Program-made: the position numbers and the translations under genes
Notes under the pieces: generated by a model
Seen by the model: the letters and a program-made list of their open reading frames with translations, nothing else
What the model was told of the DNA's origin: nothing
Databases searched by the model: none
Assembly (NCBI GenBank): GCA_035685165.1
Contig: DASRBI010000008.1
Location: 248,001 to 312,000, forward strand
Origin: DATFDN01 sp035685165
GTDB taxonomy: Bacteria > Pseudomonadota > Alphaproteobacteria > Acetobacterales > Acetobacteraceae
DNA: 64,000 nucleotides
Direction: 5' to 3'
Shown here: one piece after another, positions 52,779 through 60,824 of the stretch
Layout of the letters: each line of letters starts with the position of its first letter
Position numbering within the stretch: position 1 is the stretch's first letter

Positions 52779-53472
52779 GCCCCGCCGAACGGTCCTGGTC
52801 ACGCGCCCCGAGCCGGGCGCCGGCGAAACCGCCGCGCGGCTCGAAAGGGCCGGCTTTGTGCCGATCCTCGCCCCGATGCTGGACATCCGCCCGCTCGCCG
52901 CCCCTCCCCCGCCGCCGGCCGACGCCATCCTACTCACCAGCCGCAACGGCCTGCTCGGCCTGCCGCCCGGCCCGATCACCGCGCCGGTGTTCGCCGTCGG
53001 CCGTGCGACCGAACGGGCAGCCCGCGCGCGCGGCGCCACCGCGGTCGCCGGTGCCGACGGCAATGCCGAAGACCTCGCCGCCCTCATCCGCGCCCGGCTC
53101 CCGGCCGGCAGCACCTTGTTGCTGCCGGCCGCGGCCGGCCAGGGCGGGGCGCTCGCCGCTGCGCTGCGCGCCGCCGGCTACGCGGTGCATCTGCATCCGT
53201 GTTACGAGGCCCGTCCCGCTGACACATTGCCCGAACCGGCGCGAGCGGCGCTGGCGGCGGGGCGAATCGCCGCGGCGCTGTTCTTCTCCGCCGAGACGGC
53301 CCGTGCCTTCGTCCGGGCGGTGCGTCGCGCCGGTCTCGAAACGGCAACCGAGCCGGTGACGGCCTGCGCTATCAGCCCGGCCGTCACCGTGGCATTAGAG
53401 CCGCTCGTCTGGCGGCACGTGCGCGTCGCCGGCCGGCCCAACCAGGAAGCCCTGCTCGCCCTCCTCGCATGA
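52771..53472 (+). CDS. hemD: Uroporphyrinogen-III synthase
   Basis: 233-residue HemD with the loose two-lobed pattern of the family: TVLVTRPEPGAGETAARL at the start, DAILLTSRNGLLGL, LLLPAAAGQGGALAAALR and a late FFSAETARAFVRA segment. It closes the tetrapyrrole ring made by HemC. The TTG start lies inside the end of hemC, and its stop overlaps the next ATG (ATGA), so the three genes are tightly coupled. Confidence 0.93.
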   Translation: MPEPRRTVLVTRPEPGAGETAARLERAGFVPILAPMLDIRPLAAPPPPPADAILLTSRNGLLGLPPGPITAPVFAVGRATERAARARGATAVAGADGNAEDLAALIRARLPAGSTLLLPAAAGQGGALAAALRAAGYAVHLHPCYEARPADTLPEPARAALAAGRIAAALFFSAETARAFVRAVRRAGLETATEPVTACAISPAVTVALEPLVWRHVRVAGRPNQEALLALLA

Positions 53473-54698
53473 CCGATCAGCCGCACCCGACCGACGAACA
53501 GCGTGACCCGGCCCCGGAAGAGCAAGCTGCCGCGCCGGAACCCGCGCCCGAACCCGTCACGGACGAACCGCCGCCCCCGCCGCCGCGCAGGCGTTCGCTG
53601 GCACCGATCGTGTTCGCCTTGGGCGCCGTCGTGATCGGCTTCGCGGTGCTCTTCCTGTTCTATTTCCGCGGCCCCGCTGACCAGCCGGCCGGCAGCGGCG
53701 CGCAGATGGCCGCCCTCCCTGCCCAGATGCAGGCGCTGTCGCAGCAGGCGCAGCAGCTCGCCGCCCGCCCAGCCGGTCAGCCCGAGCGCCTTGCCGCCCT
53801 CACCCAGCAGGTCGAGGCGCTGGCGCACCGCCCGGCCCAAGCCGCCCCCGACCTCGCACCCATCGAGCAACGCCTCGCCGCTTTGGAGCAGCGCGCCCAG
53901 CAGCAGCCGGCGGCCCCCGATCTCGGCCCGCTCGAGCAGCGCGTCGCCGCGATCGAGCAGCGGGTGAACGCGCTGGCCGAGGCGGCCAAGCGCCCGGCTG
54001 CCGATCAAGGGGCGCTCGCGGCGCTGAGCCAGCGCGTTGACTCGCTCGCAGAGACCCTCGCCCCCCTGCCGGCCGAAATGGCCCGGATCGACGCGGTCGA
54101 GCGGAAGCTCGAAGCCCAGGTCGCCCAGCAGGGCAGCGCCCAAGCCGACACCAAGGCGCTGGCCGACCGGCTCGACCGCCAGCAGGCGGCACTCGACGCG
54201 CTGCAAGCGTCCGTGCAGAAGGCCGAGGCGGGCGCCGCGCGGGCGGCCCGCGCCGCCCGGCTCCAATCCGCCCTCGCTGCCCTCGACGCCGGCCGCCCAC
54301 TCGGCCCGGTCCCGGACGCGCCGCCCGCGGTGGCGCGCTTCGCCGACCAGCCGCCGCCGACGCTTGCCGCCCTGCGCGCCGAGTTCCCAGGCGTGGCCGA
54401 CGCCGCCCTCGCCGCCGGCCGCCCGGCCGAGGGCAAGGGCTTTCTCGACCGGGTCTGGACCAACGCGCAGCGCCTCGTCACCGTACGCCAGGGCGACCGG
54501 GTGCTGGTCGGCGATCCGGCCGCCGGGGTGATTGCCCGCGCCCGCACCGCCCTCGACGACGGCGATCTCGCCGGAGCGGTGCAGGCGATGTCCGCCCTCA
54601 CCGGACCGCCCGCGCAGGCGGTGGCGGGCTGGCTGGCCTCGGCCAAGGCGCTGCTGGCGGCCCGCGCCGCCCTGCTCGGCATGGCCGGAGCCGCCTGA
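53469..54698 (+). CDS. Mitofilin/HemX-like membrane-anchored coiled-coil protein
   Basis: 409 residues. An acidic, Pro-rich N-terminus (1-40) leads to one transmembrane helix (about 46-66: IVFALGAVVIGFAVLFLFYF), then a long coiled coil rich in Ala, Gln, Arg and Leu (about 75-270), and a helical C-terminal domain (LQSALAALDAGRPLGPVPDA then TLAALRAEFPGVADAALA) resembling the mitofilin/COG4223 family that sits between hemD and hemY in Alphaproteobacteria. It is thought to be related to the MICOS subunit Mic60 and may shape the membrane; any heme role is unproven. Confidence 0.88.
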   Translation: MTDQPHPTDEQRDPAPEEQAAAPEPAPEPVTDEPPPPPPRRRSLAPIVFALGAVVIGFAVLFLFYFRGPADQPAGSGAQMAALPAQMQALSQQAQQLAARPAGQPERLAALTQQVEALAHRPAQAAPDLAPIEQRLAALEQRAQQQPAAPDLGPLEQRVAAIEQRVNALAEAAKRPAADQGALAALSQRVDSLAETLAPLPAEMARIDAVERKLEAQVAQQGSAQADTKALADRLDRQQAALDALQASVQKAEAGAARAARAARLQSALAALDAGRPLGPVPDAPPAVARFADQPPPTLAALRAEFPGVADAALAAGRPAEGKGFLDRVWTNAQRLVTVRQGDRVLVGDPAAGVIARARTALDDGDLAGAVQAMSALTGPPAQAVAGWLASAKALLAARAALLGMAGAA

Positions 54699-56011
54699 TG
54701 CTGCGCCTGCTCGGACTCCTCGTCCTCGCCGTGATCGTGCTTGGCGTGGCCTGGCTGGTCGCGAGCCTGCCCGGCACCCTGGTCGCGACCGTCGGCCAGA
54801 CCACTGTGGAGATGCGAACGCCCGTCGCGGTGCTGGCCGCGCTCGTGCTGTTCCTCGTCCTCTACGCCCTGATCCGCGGCGTCGGCGGCCTCTGGCGCCT
54901 GCCCCGCCGTCTGCGCGCCCACGGCGCCGCGCGGCGGCGGGCGGCGGCCGATGCCGCGACCACCCGCGCTCTGGTGGCCCTGGCGGCCGGCAATCCGGCC
55001 CTGGCGCGGCGCGAGATCACCCGCGCCCGCCGCCTTGCCGGCGATACCGCCCAACTCCTCTTGCTGACCGCCGAAGCCTCCCGCCTTGCCGGGCGCGAAG
55101 ACGAGGCGGCCCAGGCCTTCACCGCGCTCACCGCTCGCCAGGACGCCGCGTTCCTCGGCTATCGGGGCCTGTTGCGGCAGGCGATGGAGCGGCGCGACTG
55201 GCCGAAGGCCGCCGAGCTCGCCCGCGCCGCCGAGGCCGCCCATCCGGGCGCGGTCTGGCTCCGCACCGAGAGGGCGCGCCTCGCCATCCGCACCGGTAAT
55301 TGGGCCGACGCGCTGGCGCTCGCGGACGAATCCACCCCCACCGCGCCGCTCGCGGTCGCCGCCGCCGAGGCCGAGCGCGACCCGGCCCGCGCGCTTAAGC
55401 TCGCCCGGCGCGCCTGGAACGCCGACCCCGCCCTCGCCCCCGCCGCCCTCGCCTATGCCCGCCTGCTGCGGGCGGCCGGCAAGGAACGCCGCGCCCAGGC
55501 GGTGCTTCGCAAGTCCTGGGAGACGCGGCCCCATCCCGACGTGGCGGCGCTGGCGCTCGAGGGCACGGCCGGCCTCGCCCGCGCCAAGGCGGCGCAGGCG
55601 CTCTCCGCCGCCAATCCCGACCATGTCGAAAGCGCGTTCCTGCTCGCTCGCACCGCCCTCGATGCCGGCCTGACCGGCGAGGCCCGCCGCCATGCCGAGA
55701 GGGCGCGGGCGGCGGGGATGAACCAGCGCCGGCTTTGGCTTCTGCTCGCCGAGATCGAGGAGGCCGAGGGCGGCGAGACCGAGGCCGGCCGCGCTGCCCA
55801 GCGCGACGCCCTGCGTCACGCGGCGATCGCCGACCCCGACCCGGCCTGGACCTGCACCGCCTGCAACACCACGCACGCCGCCTGGCACCCGGCCTGCCCT
55901 TCCTGCGGGGCACCCGGCACGCTGCGCTGGATGGGCGCGCACGAATACCAGCTCCCCGCCGTCACCGCCCCTGAACCGGCTCCGTCCGGCGCGCAGCCGG
56001 TGTACACCTGA
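54698..56011 (+). CDS. hemY: HemY-type TPR protein with C-terminal zinc ribbon
   Basis: 437 residues. HemY_N domain with two membrane helices (about 4-24 and 42-62, LLGLLVLAVIVLGVAWLVA and VAVLAALVLFLVLYALI), then TPR repeats (85-350; ALVALAAGNPALARREI, LARRAWNADPALAPAALAYARLL). The C-terminal CTACNTTHAAWHPACPSCG is a Cys4 ribbon common in alphaproteobacterial HemY but absent in E. coli. The ATG overlaps the stop of the mitofilin gene by one base. This TPR HemY is unrelated to protoporphyrinogen oxidase. Its exact role in heme synthesis is unsettled. Confidence 0.92.
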   Translation: MLRLLGLLVLAVIVLGVAWLVASLPGTLVATVGQTTVEMRTPVAVLAALVLFLVLYALIRGVGGLWRLPRRLRAHGAARRRAAADAATTRALVALAAGNPALARREITRARRLAGDTAQLLLLTAEASRLAGREDEAAQAFTALTARQDAAFLGYRGLLRQAMERRDWPKAAELARAAEAAHPGAVWLRTERARLAIRTGNWADALALADESTPTAPLAVAAAEAERDPARALKLARRAWNADPALAPAALAYARLLRAAGKERRAQAVLRKSWETRPHPDVAALALEGTAGLARAKAAQALSAANPDHVESAFLLARTALDAGLTGEARRHAERARAAGMNQRRLWLLLAEIEEAEGGETEAGRAAQRDALRHAAIADPDPAWTCTACNTTHAAWHPACPSCGAPGTLRWMGAHEYQLPAVTAPEPAPSGAQPVYT

Positions 56012-56028
56012 GCTGACGAGCCGCCGTC

Positions 56029-56103
56029 GAAGTGATCACCTGAGGCCAGGCACGGCCGCCGAAGTGACAGCTTGGCCGCCGAGCCCGGCCGCGAAGTGAC
56101 AAC
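56029..56103. repeat. Three copies of a GAAGTGA motif at exact 32-bp period
   Basis: GAAGTGA starts at 56029, 56061 and 56093, each with an extended match (GTCGAAGTGATCACCTG, GCCGAAGTGACAGCTTG, GCGAAGTGACAACTTG). The spacing is 32 bp both times. The block is bracketed by two identical 10-mers GGTGTACACC at 55999-56008 (within the last hemY codons) and 56126-56135. The arrangement recalls insertion-sequence ends with internal repeats, but no transposase is present. Confidence 0.75.
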
Positions 56104-56207
56104 TTGCCTTATTTGGCGCCCTTGAGGTGTACACCAGCATCATCGCGACGCCCGAAACGCACAGAGCGGGATAGTCCGCCGCCAGACGGGGGTTTCCCGC
56201 CGTCGCG

Positions 56208-57413
56208 TCAGAACGTGTCCAAACTCAAAATTCCCTCTCCGGGATCGATCCGGTCGAACACCCGCCGCGCCACCAGATCGCGCAGCATGTCGGGCGTGCC
56301 GCCGCCCAGGCCGCCGAACCGCGCCGCGCGGAAGAAGCGGCTCACCGGGAACTCGTCGGTGTAACCATACCCCCCGTGCATCTGCACCGCATGGCTGGTT
56401 ACGGTGATCGCCATCTCGTTGCAGTAGATCTTGGCCAGCGCCGCCTGCATCGGATCGGGAAAATCCGTGCCGCTGACGCAGGCGCGGTAAAGCAGGCCGC
56501 GCGCCGCCTCGATCTCTTTATACATATCGACCAGTTTCCAGCGCAGCCCCTGGAATTCCGCGATCGGATGGCCCGCCACCTGCCTGATTTGCATGTAGCG
56601 CACGCTCTCGTCGAACGCGCCCTCGGCGGAACCCAGGCAGATCGCCGAGTTCAGGCATCTTTGCACGTTGAAGGCGGCGAACAGGCGGCGAATGCCGTTT
56701 TCGCGCACGATCAAATTCTCGGCCGGCACCTCCACGTCCTCGAACCGCACCTCCGACAGCATCTCGCCGCCCATTGTGTGGTACTTGGCTTCCGCGATCA
56801 GGCCCTTCGCACCCTTCTCCACCAGCAGGCACCCGATCCCCTCGCCGCCGGGCCGGCGATCCACGCGGGTAAACACGATGAACAGATCGCCCACATCGGC
56901 GCGGCTGATCAGCGTCTTGGCGCCGTTCAGCACCACCCGCCCATCCCGCACCTCCGCATTGGTCCGCATCCGCGCCGCATCGGTGCCGGCATCGGGCTCT
57001 GTGATGCAGATCGCCATCACGCATTCACCCGCGACGATGCGCGGTAAGAACTTCCGCTTGAGATTATCCGGCGCGAAATAGGAGACGATGCGGCACTGCA
57101 CGCCGATCTCGCCCAGCATCATCATCGCGGTCGCGTAGCAGCCCTTGGCGATTTCTTCGAGCACGAGCGCCGACTCCAGCGTCCCCATGCCGAGCCCTCC
57201 ATGCTCCTCCGGCACCGTCATGCCCGCCACCCCGAGCTCGGCCAGCGCGCGCAGATTCTCCCGCGGGAACGTGCCGTCCAAGTAGCGCAGCGCGTTCGGC
57301 TTGAACCGCGCCTGCGTCACGCGCCGCACCGTCTCGATCAGTTGCTTCTGCTCGGCGGTCAGGCGGAAATTGAGTCGCTCCGCCGCCTGCGCGCTGCTTG
57401 CCGTGACATCCAT
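56208..57413 (-). CDS. Acyl-CoA dehydrogenase
   Basis: 401-residue FAD enzyme of fatty or branched acyl-CoA oxidation. FAD- and substrate-binding signatures are present: CITEPDAGTDAARM, HAVQMHGGYGYTDEFPVSRFFRAARF. The usual catalytic-Glu position (YEGT) is FGGLGGGTPDM here, so the base must lie elsewhere, as in the isovaleryl/long-chain subgroups. GGAGGGCTGAG precedes the ATG at 57413, which overlaps the end of the fumarylacetoacetase gene region; it is the last gene of the homogentisate operon. Its substrate is unknown. Confidence 0.9.
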   Translation of the reverse strand: MDVTASSAQAAERLNFRLTAEQKQLIETVRRVTQARFKPNALRYLDGTFPRENLRALAELGVAGMTVPEEHGGLGMGTLESALVLEEIAKGCYATAMMMLGEIGVQCRIVSYFAPDNLKRKFLPRIVAGECVMAICITEPDAGTDAARMRTNAEVRDGRVVLNGAKTLISRADVGDLFIVFTRVDRRPGGEGIGCLLVEKGAKGLIAEAKYHTMGGEMLSEVRFEDVEVPAENLIVRENGIRRLFAAFNVQRCLNSAICLGSAEGAFDESVRYMQIRQVAGHPIAEFQGLRWKLVDMYKEIEAARGLLYRACVSGTDFPDPMQAALAKIYCNEMAITVTSHAVQMHGGYGYTDEFPVSRFFRAARFGGLGGGTPDMLRDLVARRVFDRIDPGEGILSLDTF

Positions 57414-57414
57414 C

Positions 57415-58704
57415 TCAGCCCTCCACACGCCCGCGGCATTCGCCGAAGCCGATCGACACGCGCCCCGGGGCCTCGCAGTGCGCCCGGAACACCACCTCGT
57501 CCCCGTCCTCGAGGAAGCGCCGCGTCTCGCCGTTCGGCAATGTCAGCGGCGCGCGCCCGCCGCGCGTGATTTCGAGCAGGCTGCCATAGCTCGACGGATC
57601 CGTCCCGGAAATCGTCCCGCTGCCGAAGAGATCGCCCGGCCGCAGATTGCAGCCGTTCGACGTGTGATGCGCGACCATCTGCGCCACCGTCCAGTAGAGC
57701 GCATCCGCGCCGACCCGCGACAGCACGTGCGGCGCCGCGCCGGCTTCGCGCATCCGCGCCGTCTGCAGCGCCACCTCGAACTTGATGGCGAGTGCCCCGT
57801 GCTCCTGGTCATGCGCGTCGCCAAGATGCGGCAGCGGCGCCGGGTCGCCGTCGGGGCGCTTCGACGGCGCGATGCGGAACGGCGCCATCGCCTCGGCGGT
57901 CACGATCCAGGGCGAGACGCTGGTGAGGAAGCTCTTGGCGAGGAACGGGCCGAGCGGCTGGTATTCCCAGGCCTGGATGTCGCGCGCCGACCAGTCGTTC
58001 AGCAGGCAGAAGCCGGCGATGTGCTCGCCCGCCTTGCCGATTGGGATCGGTTCGCCGAGCGCGTTGCCCGGGCCGATCCAGATGCCGAGCTCCAGCTCGT
58101 AATCGAGGTTGCGGCATGGCCCGTAATCCGGCGCCGCCTGTTCGGGCGGCTTGCGCTGCCCGCTCGGGCGCTTCACGGCGGTTCCCGATGGCCGAACCGA
58201 CGAGGCACGTCCGTGATAGGCCACCGGCACGTACTTATAGTTCGGCAGCAGCGGATTGTCGGGGCGGAACAGCCGCCCGGTGTTGGTGGCGTGCGCGATC
58301 CCGGCGAAGAAATCGGTGTAGTCGCCGATCTCCGCCGGCAGGTGCATCGCGCATTCGTCCTGCCGGTGCAGCAGCCAAAGCCGCTCCGGCTGCCCCGCCG
58401 ACAGCAGCTCCGAAAGCCGCGCTCGCAAGGCATGGCGCGGCCCCGGGCCCAGCGCCAGCAACCTGTTCAGCGCCGCTCCGGCCGCCGCCTCGGCCGCCGC
58501 GCGGGCATGGCCGCCGAAGAACCCGCCCTCCAGCGCCGCATGCAGATCGAGCACCATGTCCCCGATCGCCACACCGCCGCGCCGCCGGCCGTCCTTCGTG
58601 CTGAACACGCCGAGCGGCAGGTTCTGGATCGGAAAATCCGCGTGCCCGTTGGCGGACTGCACCCAGCTCCGCCGCTCGGGATCGTGCGTGGCGTCGAGCC
58701 TCAT
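57415..58704 (-). CDS. Fumarylacetoacetase
   Basis: 429-residue last enzyme of the homogentisate pathway, splitting fumarylacetoacetate to fumarate and acetoacetate. Family features: N-terminal WVQSANGHADFPIQNLPLGV, metal-site NLDYELELGIWIG, NDWSARDIQAWEYQPLGPF, and DLFGSGTISGTDPSSYGSLLE. The ATG at 58704 overlaps the homogentisate dioxygenase stop (ATGA). The order hmgA-fah is conserved in many bacteria. Confidence 0.96.
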   Translation of the reverse strand: MRLDATHDPERRSWVQSANGHADFPIQNLPLGVFSTKDGRRRGGVAIGDMVLDLHAALEGGFFGGHARAAAEAAAGAALNRLLALGPGPRHALRARLSELLSAGQPERLWLLHRQDECAMHLPAEIGDYTDFFAGIAHATNTGRLFRPDNPLLPNYKYVPVAYHGRASSVRPSGTAVKRPSGQRKPPEQAAPDYGPCRNLDYELELGIWIGPGNALGEPIPIGKAGEHIAGFCLLNDWSARDIQAWEYQPLGPFLAKSFLTSVSPWIVTAEAMAPFRIAPSKRPDGDPAPLPHLGDAHDQEHGALAIKFEVALQTARMREAGAAPHVLSRVGADALYWTVAQMVAHHTSNGCNLRPGDLFGSGTISGTDPSSYGSLLEITRGGRAPLTLPNGETRRFLEDGDEVVFRAHCEAPGRVSIGFGECRGRVEG

Positions 58705-59969
58705 CCGCGCCGGCCGGCGAAATGGCTGCCGAGCCCTTGCCAGCACGCATCGTAATCGCGCTGCAGGAGCGAGGTCTCCAGCGCGAAGCGGCTCGGGCGA
58801 ATGATCTGCCGCGTCTCGAACATGAAGGCGAGCGCGCCCTCGATCCGCGCCGGCTTCAGCTCCGCCGCCATCGCCGCCTCTGTCACCGCCGCATCCGGTC
58901 CGTGCGCGCTCATGCACGGATGCAGGCTCGCCCCGCCCGGCTGGAACCCGTGCGCCTTGCTCTCATAGGCGCCGTGGATCAGCCCCATGAACTCGTTCAT
59001 CACGTTGCGATGGAACCAGGGCGGGCGGAATGTGTGTTCCGCCACCATCCAGCGCGGTGGGAAGATCACGAAATCGCAGTTGGCGGTGCCCGGCGTGTCG
59101 GTGGGCGAGGTCAGCACGGTGAAGATCGACGGGTCGCAATGGTCGAAGCTGACCGTGTTGATCGCCATGAAGCGGGCGAGGTCGTATTTGTAAGGCACAT
59201 AATTGCCGTGCCACGCCACCACGTCGAACGGCGAGCGGTCGAGCTCCGTCGCCCACAGCGTGTTCTCGAACTTCTGCACCACCTCTGTCGGGCCGGTCTC
59301 CTCGAACCACGCCACCGGCGCCTGGAAGTCGCGCGGGTTGGCGAGCCCGTTGGAGCCGATTGGCCCAAGATCGGGCAGGCGGAACGGCGTGCCGTGGTTC
59401 TCGCACACATAGCCGCGCGCCTCGCGGTCGGGCAGACCGACCCGCATCCGCATCCCGCGCGGCACCACCGCGACTTCACCCGGCCGCACGTGTAGCCGGC
59501 CCAATTCGGTCTCGATCGCCAGCGCGCCCTGCTGCGGCACCATCAGCAGCTCACCGTCCGCATCCCAGAACACGCGCCGCATGGAGCGGTTGGCGGCATA
59601 AAGATGCACCGACACTCCCGTGTTGCCGCCCCACGTCACCAGCCCCGATACGAAATCGGCCGGCGCGTCGGGAATTGGCAGCGGATCCCAGCGCAGCCGG
59701 TTCGGGTTCGGCTCGCCGAGTGCCGCACCGAACAAGCCCTGGTCGATCCGTCTGTAGGACGGATGATCGGCCGAGGGGCGGATGCGGTACACCCAGGTCC
59801 GCTTCACTTCCTTGCGCGGCACGGTGAAGGGCGAGCCGGAGATTTGCTCGGCATAGAGCCCGAGCGGATGGCGCTGCGGCGAATTCTGCCCCTCCGGCAG
59901 ACCACCCTTCACCGCCTCGGTCGCGAACTCGTTGCCAAAACCGGACTGGTAGCGAAGATCGGCGCTCAT
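58701..59969 (-). CDS. hmgA: Homogentisate 1,2-dioxygenase
   Basis: 422-residue non-heme iron ring-cleavage enzyme. The iron triad matches the human enzyme in spacing: His320 (WFHRN), Glu326 (MNEFMG) and His356 (SAHGPD). The N-terminal RYQSGFGNEFATEA is diagnostic. It converts homogentisate to maleylacetoacetate. Start at 59969. It precedes fumarylacetoacetase and follows maleylacetoacetate isomerase in the transcript. Confidence 0.97.
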   Translation of the reverse strand: MSADLRYQSGFGNEFATEAVKGGLPEGQNSPQRHPLGLYAEQISGSPFTVPRKEVKRTWVYRIRPSADHPSYRRIDQGLFGAALGEPNPNRLRWDPLPIPDAPADFVSGLVTWGGNTGVSVHLYAANRSMRRVFWDADGELLMVPQQGALAIETELGRLHVRPGEVAVVPRGMRMRVGLPDREARGYVCENHGTPFRLPDLGPIGSNGLANPRDFQAPVAWFEETGPTEVVQKFENTLWATELDRSPFDVVAWHGNYVPYKYDLARFMAINTVSFDHCDPSIFTVLTSPTDTPGTANCDFVIFPPRWMVAEHTFRPPWFHRNVMNEFMGLIHGAYESKAHGFQPGGASLHPCMSAHGPDAAVTEAAMAAELKPARIEGALAFMFETRQIIRPSRFALETSLLQRDYDACWQGLGSHFAGRRG

Positions 59970-59979
59970 CGGTGCACTC

Positions 59980-60621
59980 CTAGCTGGCGTCGGGCTGACG
60001 GTCGGGCGCGGCGGCGGCAAAGGCGGGCAGCGCGCCGGCTGCCGCGTCGGCGCGCAGCAACGTCGGATAGGCGTCGAGCGGGCAGTTGAACCGCCGCGCG
60101 TTGCTGAGCTGCGGCACAAGGCACACGTCGGCCAGGGTCGGCGCCGCGCCGAAGCAGAACGGCCCCGCATTGCCGCACACCATCGCCTCCAGCGCCGTCA
60201 GCCCCTCGGCGATCCAATGCCGGTACCACTCGTCCCGCGCCGCGTCATCCTGGCCCATCGCGTTCTTCAGGTAGCGCAGCACACGCAGATTGTTCAGCGG
60301 ATGGATGTCGCAGGCGACAGTCAGCGCGAAGGCGCGGATGCGCGCCCGCTGCAAGGCATCGCCCGGCAAGAGCGGCGGCTCGGGATGCGTCTCCTCGAGC
60401 CATTCCATGATGGCGAGCGACTGGCCAAGCAGCGCGCCGTCGTCGGTTTCGAGCGTCGGCACCAGCGCGGTGGGGTTCTTGGCGCGATAGGCGGGCCGCA
60501 ACTGCTCGCCGCCGTCGCGCAGCAAGTGGACGAACTCGGGCGTCCATTCGAGGCCCTTGAGACCGAGCGCGATCCGCACCCGCCAGACCGCCGAGGAGCG
60601 GAAATAGGTGTAGAGCTTCAT
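59980..60621 (-). CDS. maiA: Maleylacetoacetate isomerase (zeta-class GST)
   Basis: 213-residue zeta-class glutathione transferase fold. The thioredoxin domain has the FRSSAVWRVRIALGLKG motif (SSxxxRxRIAL) near 8-24 and the PALVPTLETDDG-like turn with cis-Pro, followed by the helical domain with NNLRVLRYL. It isomerises maleylacetoacetate to fumarylacetoacetate with glutathione. The ATG at 60621 overlaps the DUF2783 stop (ATGA). Confidence 0.95.
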   Translation of the reverse strand: MKLYTYFRSSAVWRVRIALGLKGLEWTPEFVHLLRDGGEQLRPAYRAKNPTALVPTLETDDGALLGQSLAIMEWLEETHPEPPLLPGDALQRARIRAFALTVACDIHPLNNLRVLRYLKNAMGQDDAARDEWYRHWIAEGLTALEAMVCGNAGPFCFGAAPTLADVCLVPQLSNARRFNCPLDAYPTLLRADAAAGALPAFAAAAPDRQPDAS

Positions 60622-60824
60622 GGCGTCTCGCTCCCGCACGCGCGGGCGAGCGCGATCGCCGCGCGCAGCACCTCCATCTCCCCGATATGATTGGCGAGCA
60701 ACAGCACGAGCCGCGCGTCGAGCCGCCGCGAGGCGGCGGGGTCGAGGCCGCGATGCGCCTCCACCAGCGCCTCGAACAGCGCATCGGGATCGGCAAGCCG
60801 CGGCGTGAGATCGAGCTGGCTCAC
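60618..60824 (-). CDS. DUF2783 small protein
   Basis: 68-residue protein matching DUF2783: DLTPRLADPDALFEALVEAH, then LDARLVLLLANHIGEMEVLR and a short tail. Predicted all-helical and soluble. Wedged in the operon with ATGA overlaps at both ends (with the FAD monooxygenase before and maiA after), so it is surely co-translated. The function is unknown; the conserved placement beside aromatic monooxygenases suggests a partner or regulatory role (inference). Confidence 0.88.
   Translation of the reverse strand: MSQLDLTPRLADPDALFEALVEAHRGLDPAASRRLDARLVLLLANHIGEMEVLRAAIALARACGSETP

Noticed and set aside
54005..55942. A 645-codon minus-strand open frame opposite mitofilin-hemY
   Set aside because: Gly/Arg/Ala-rich shadow frame; both plus-strand proteins have membrane, coiled-coil and TPR features.
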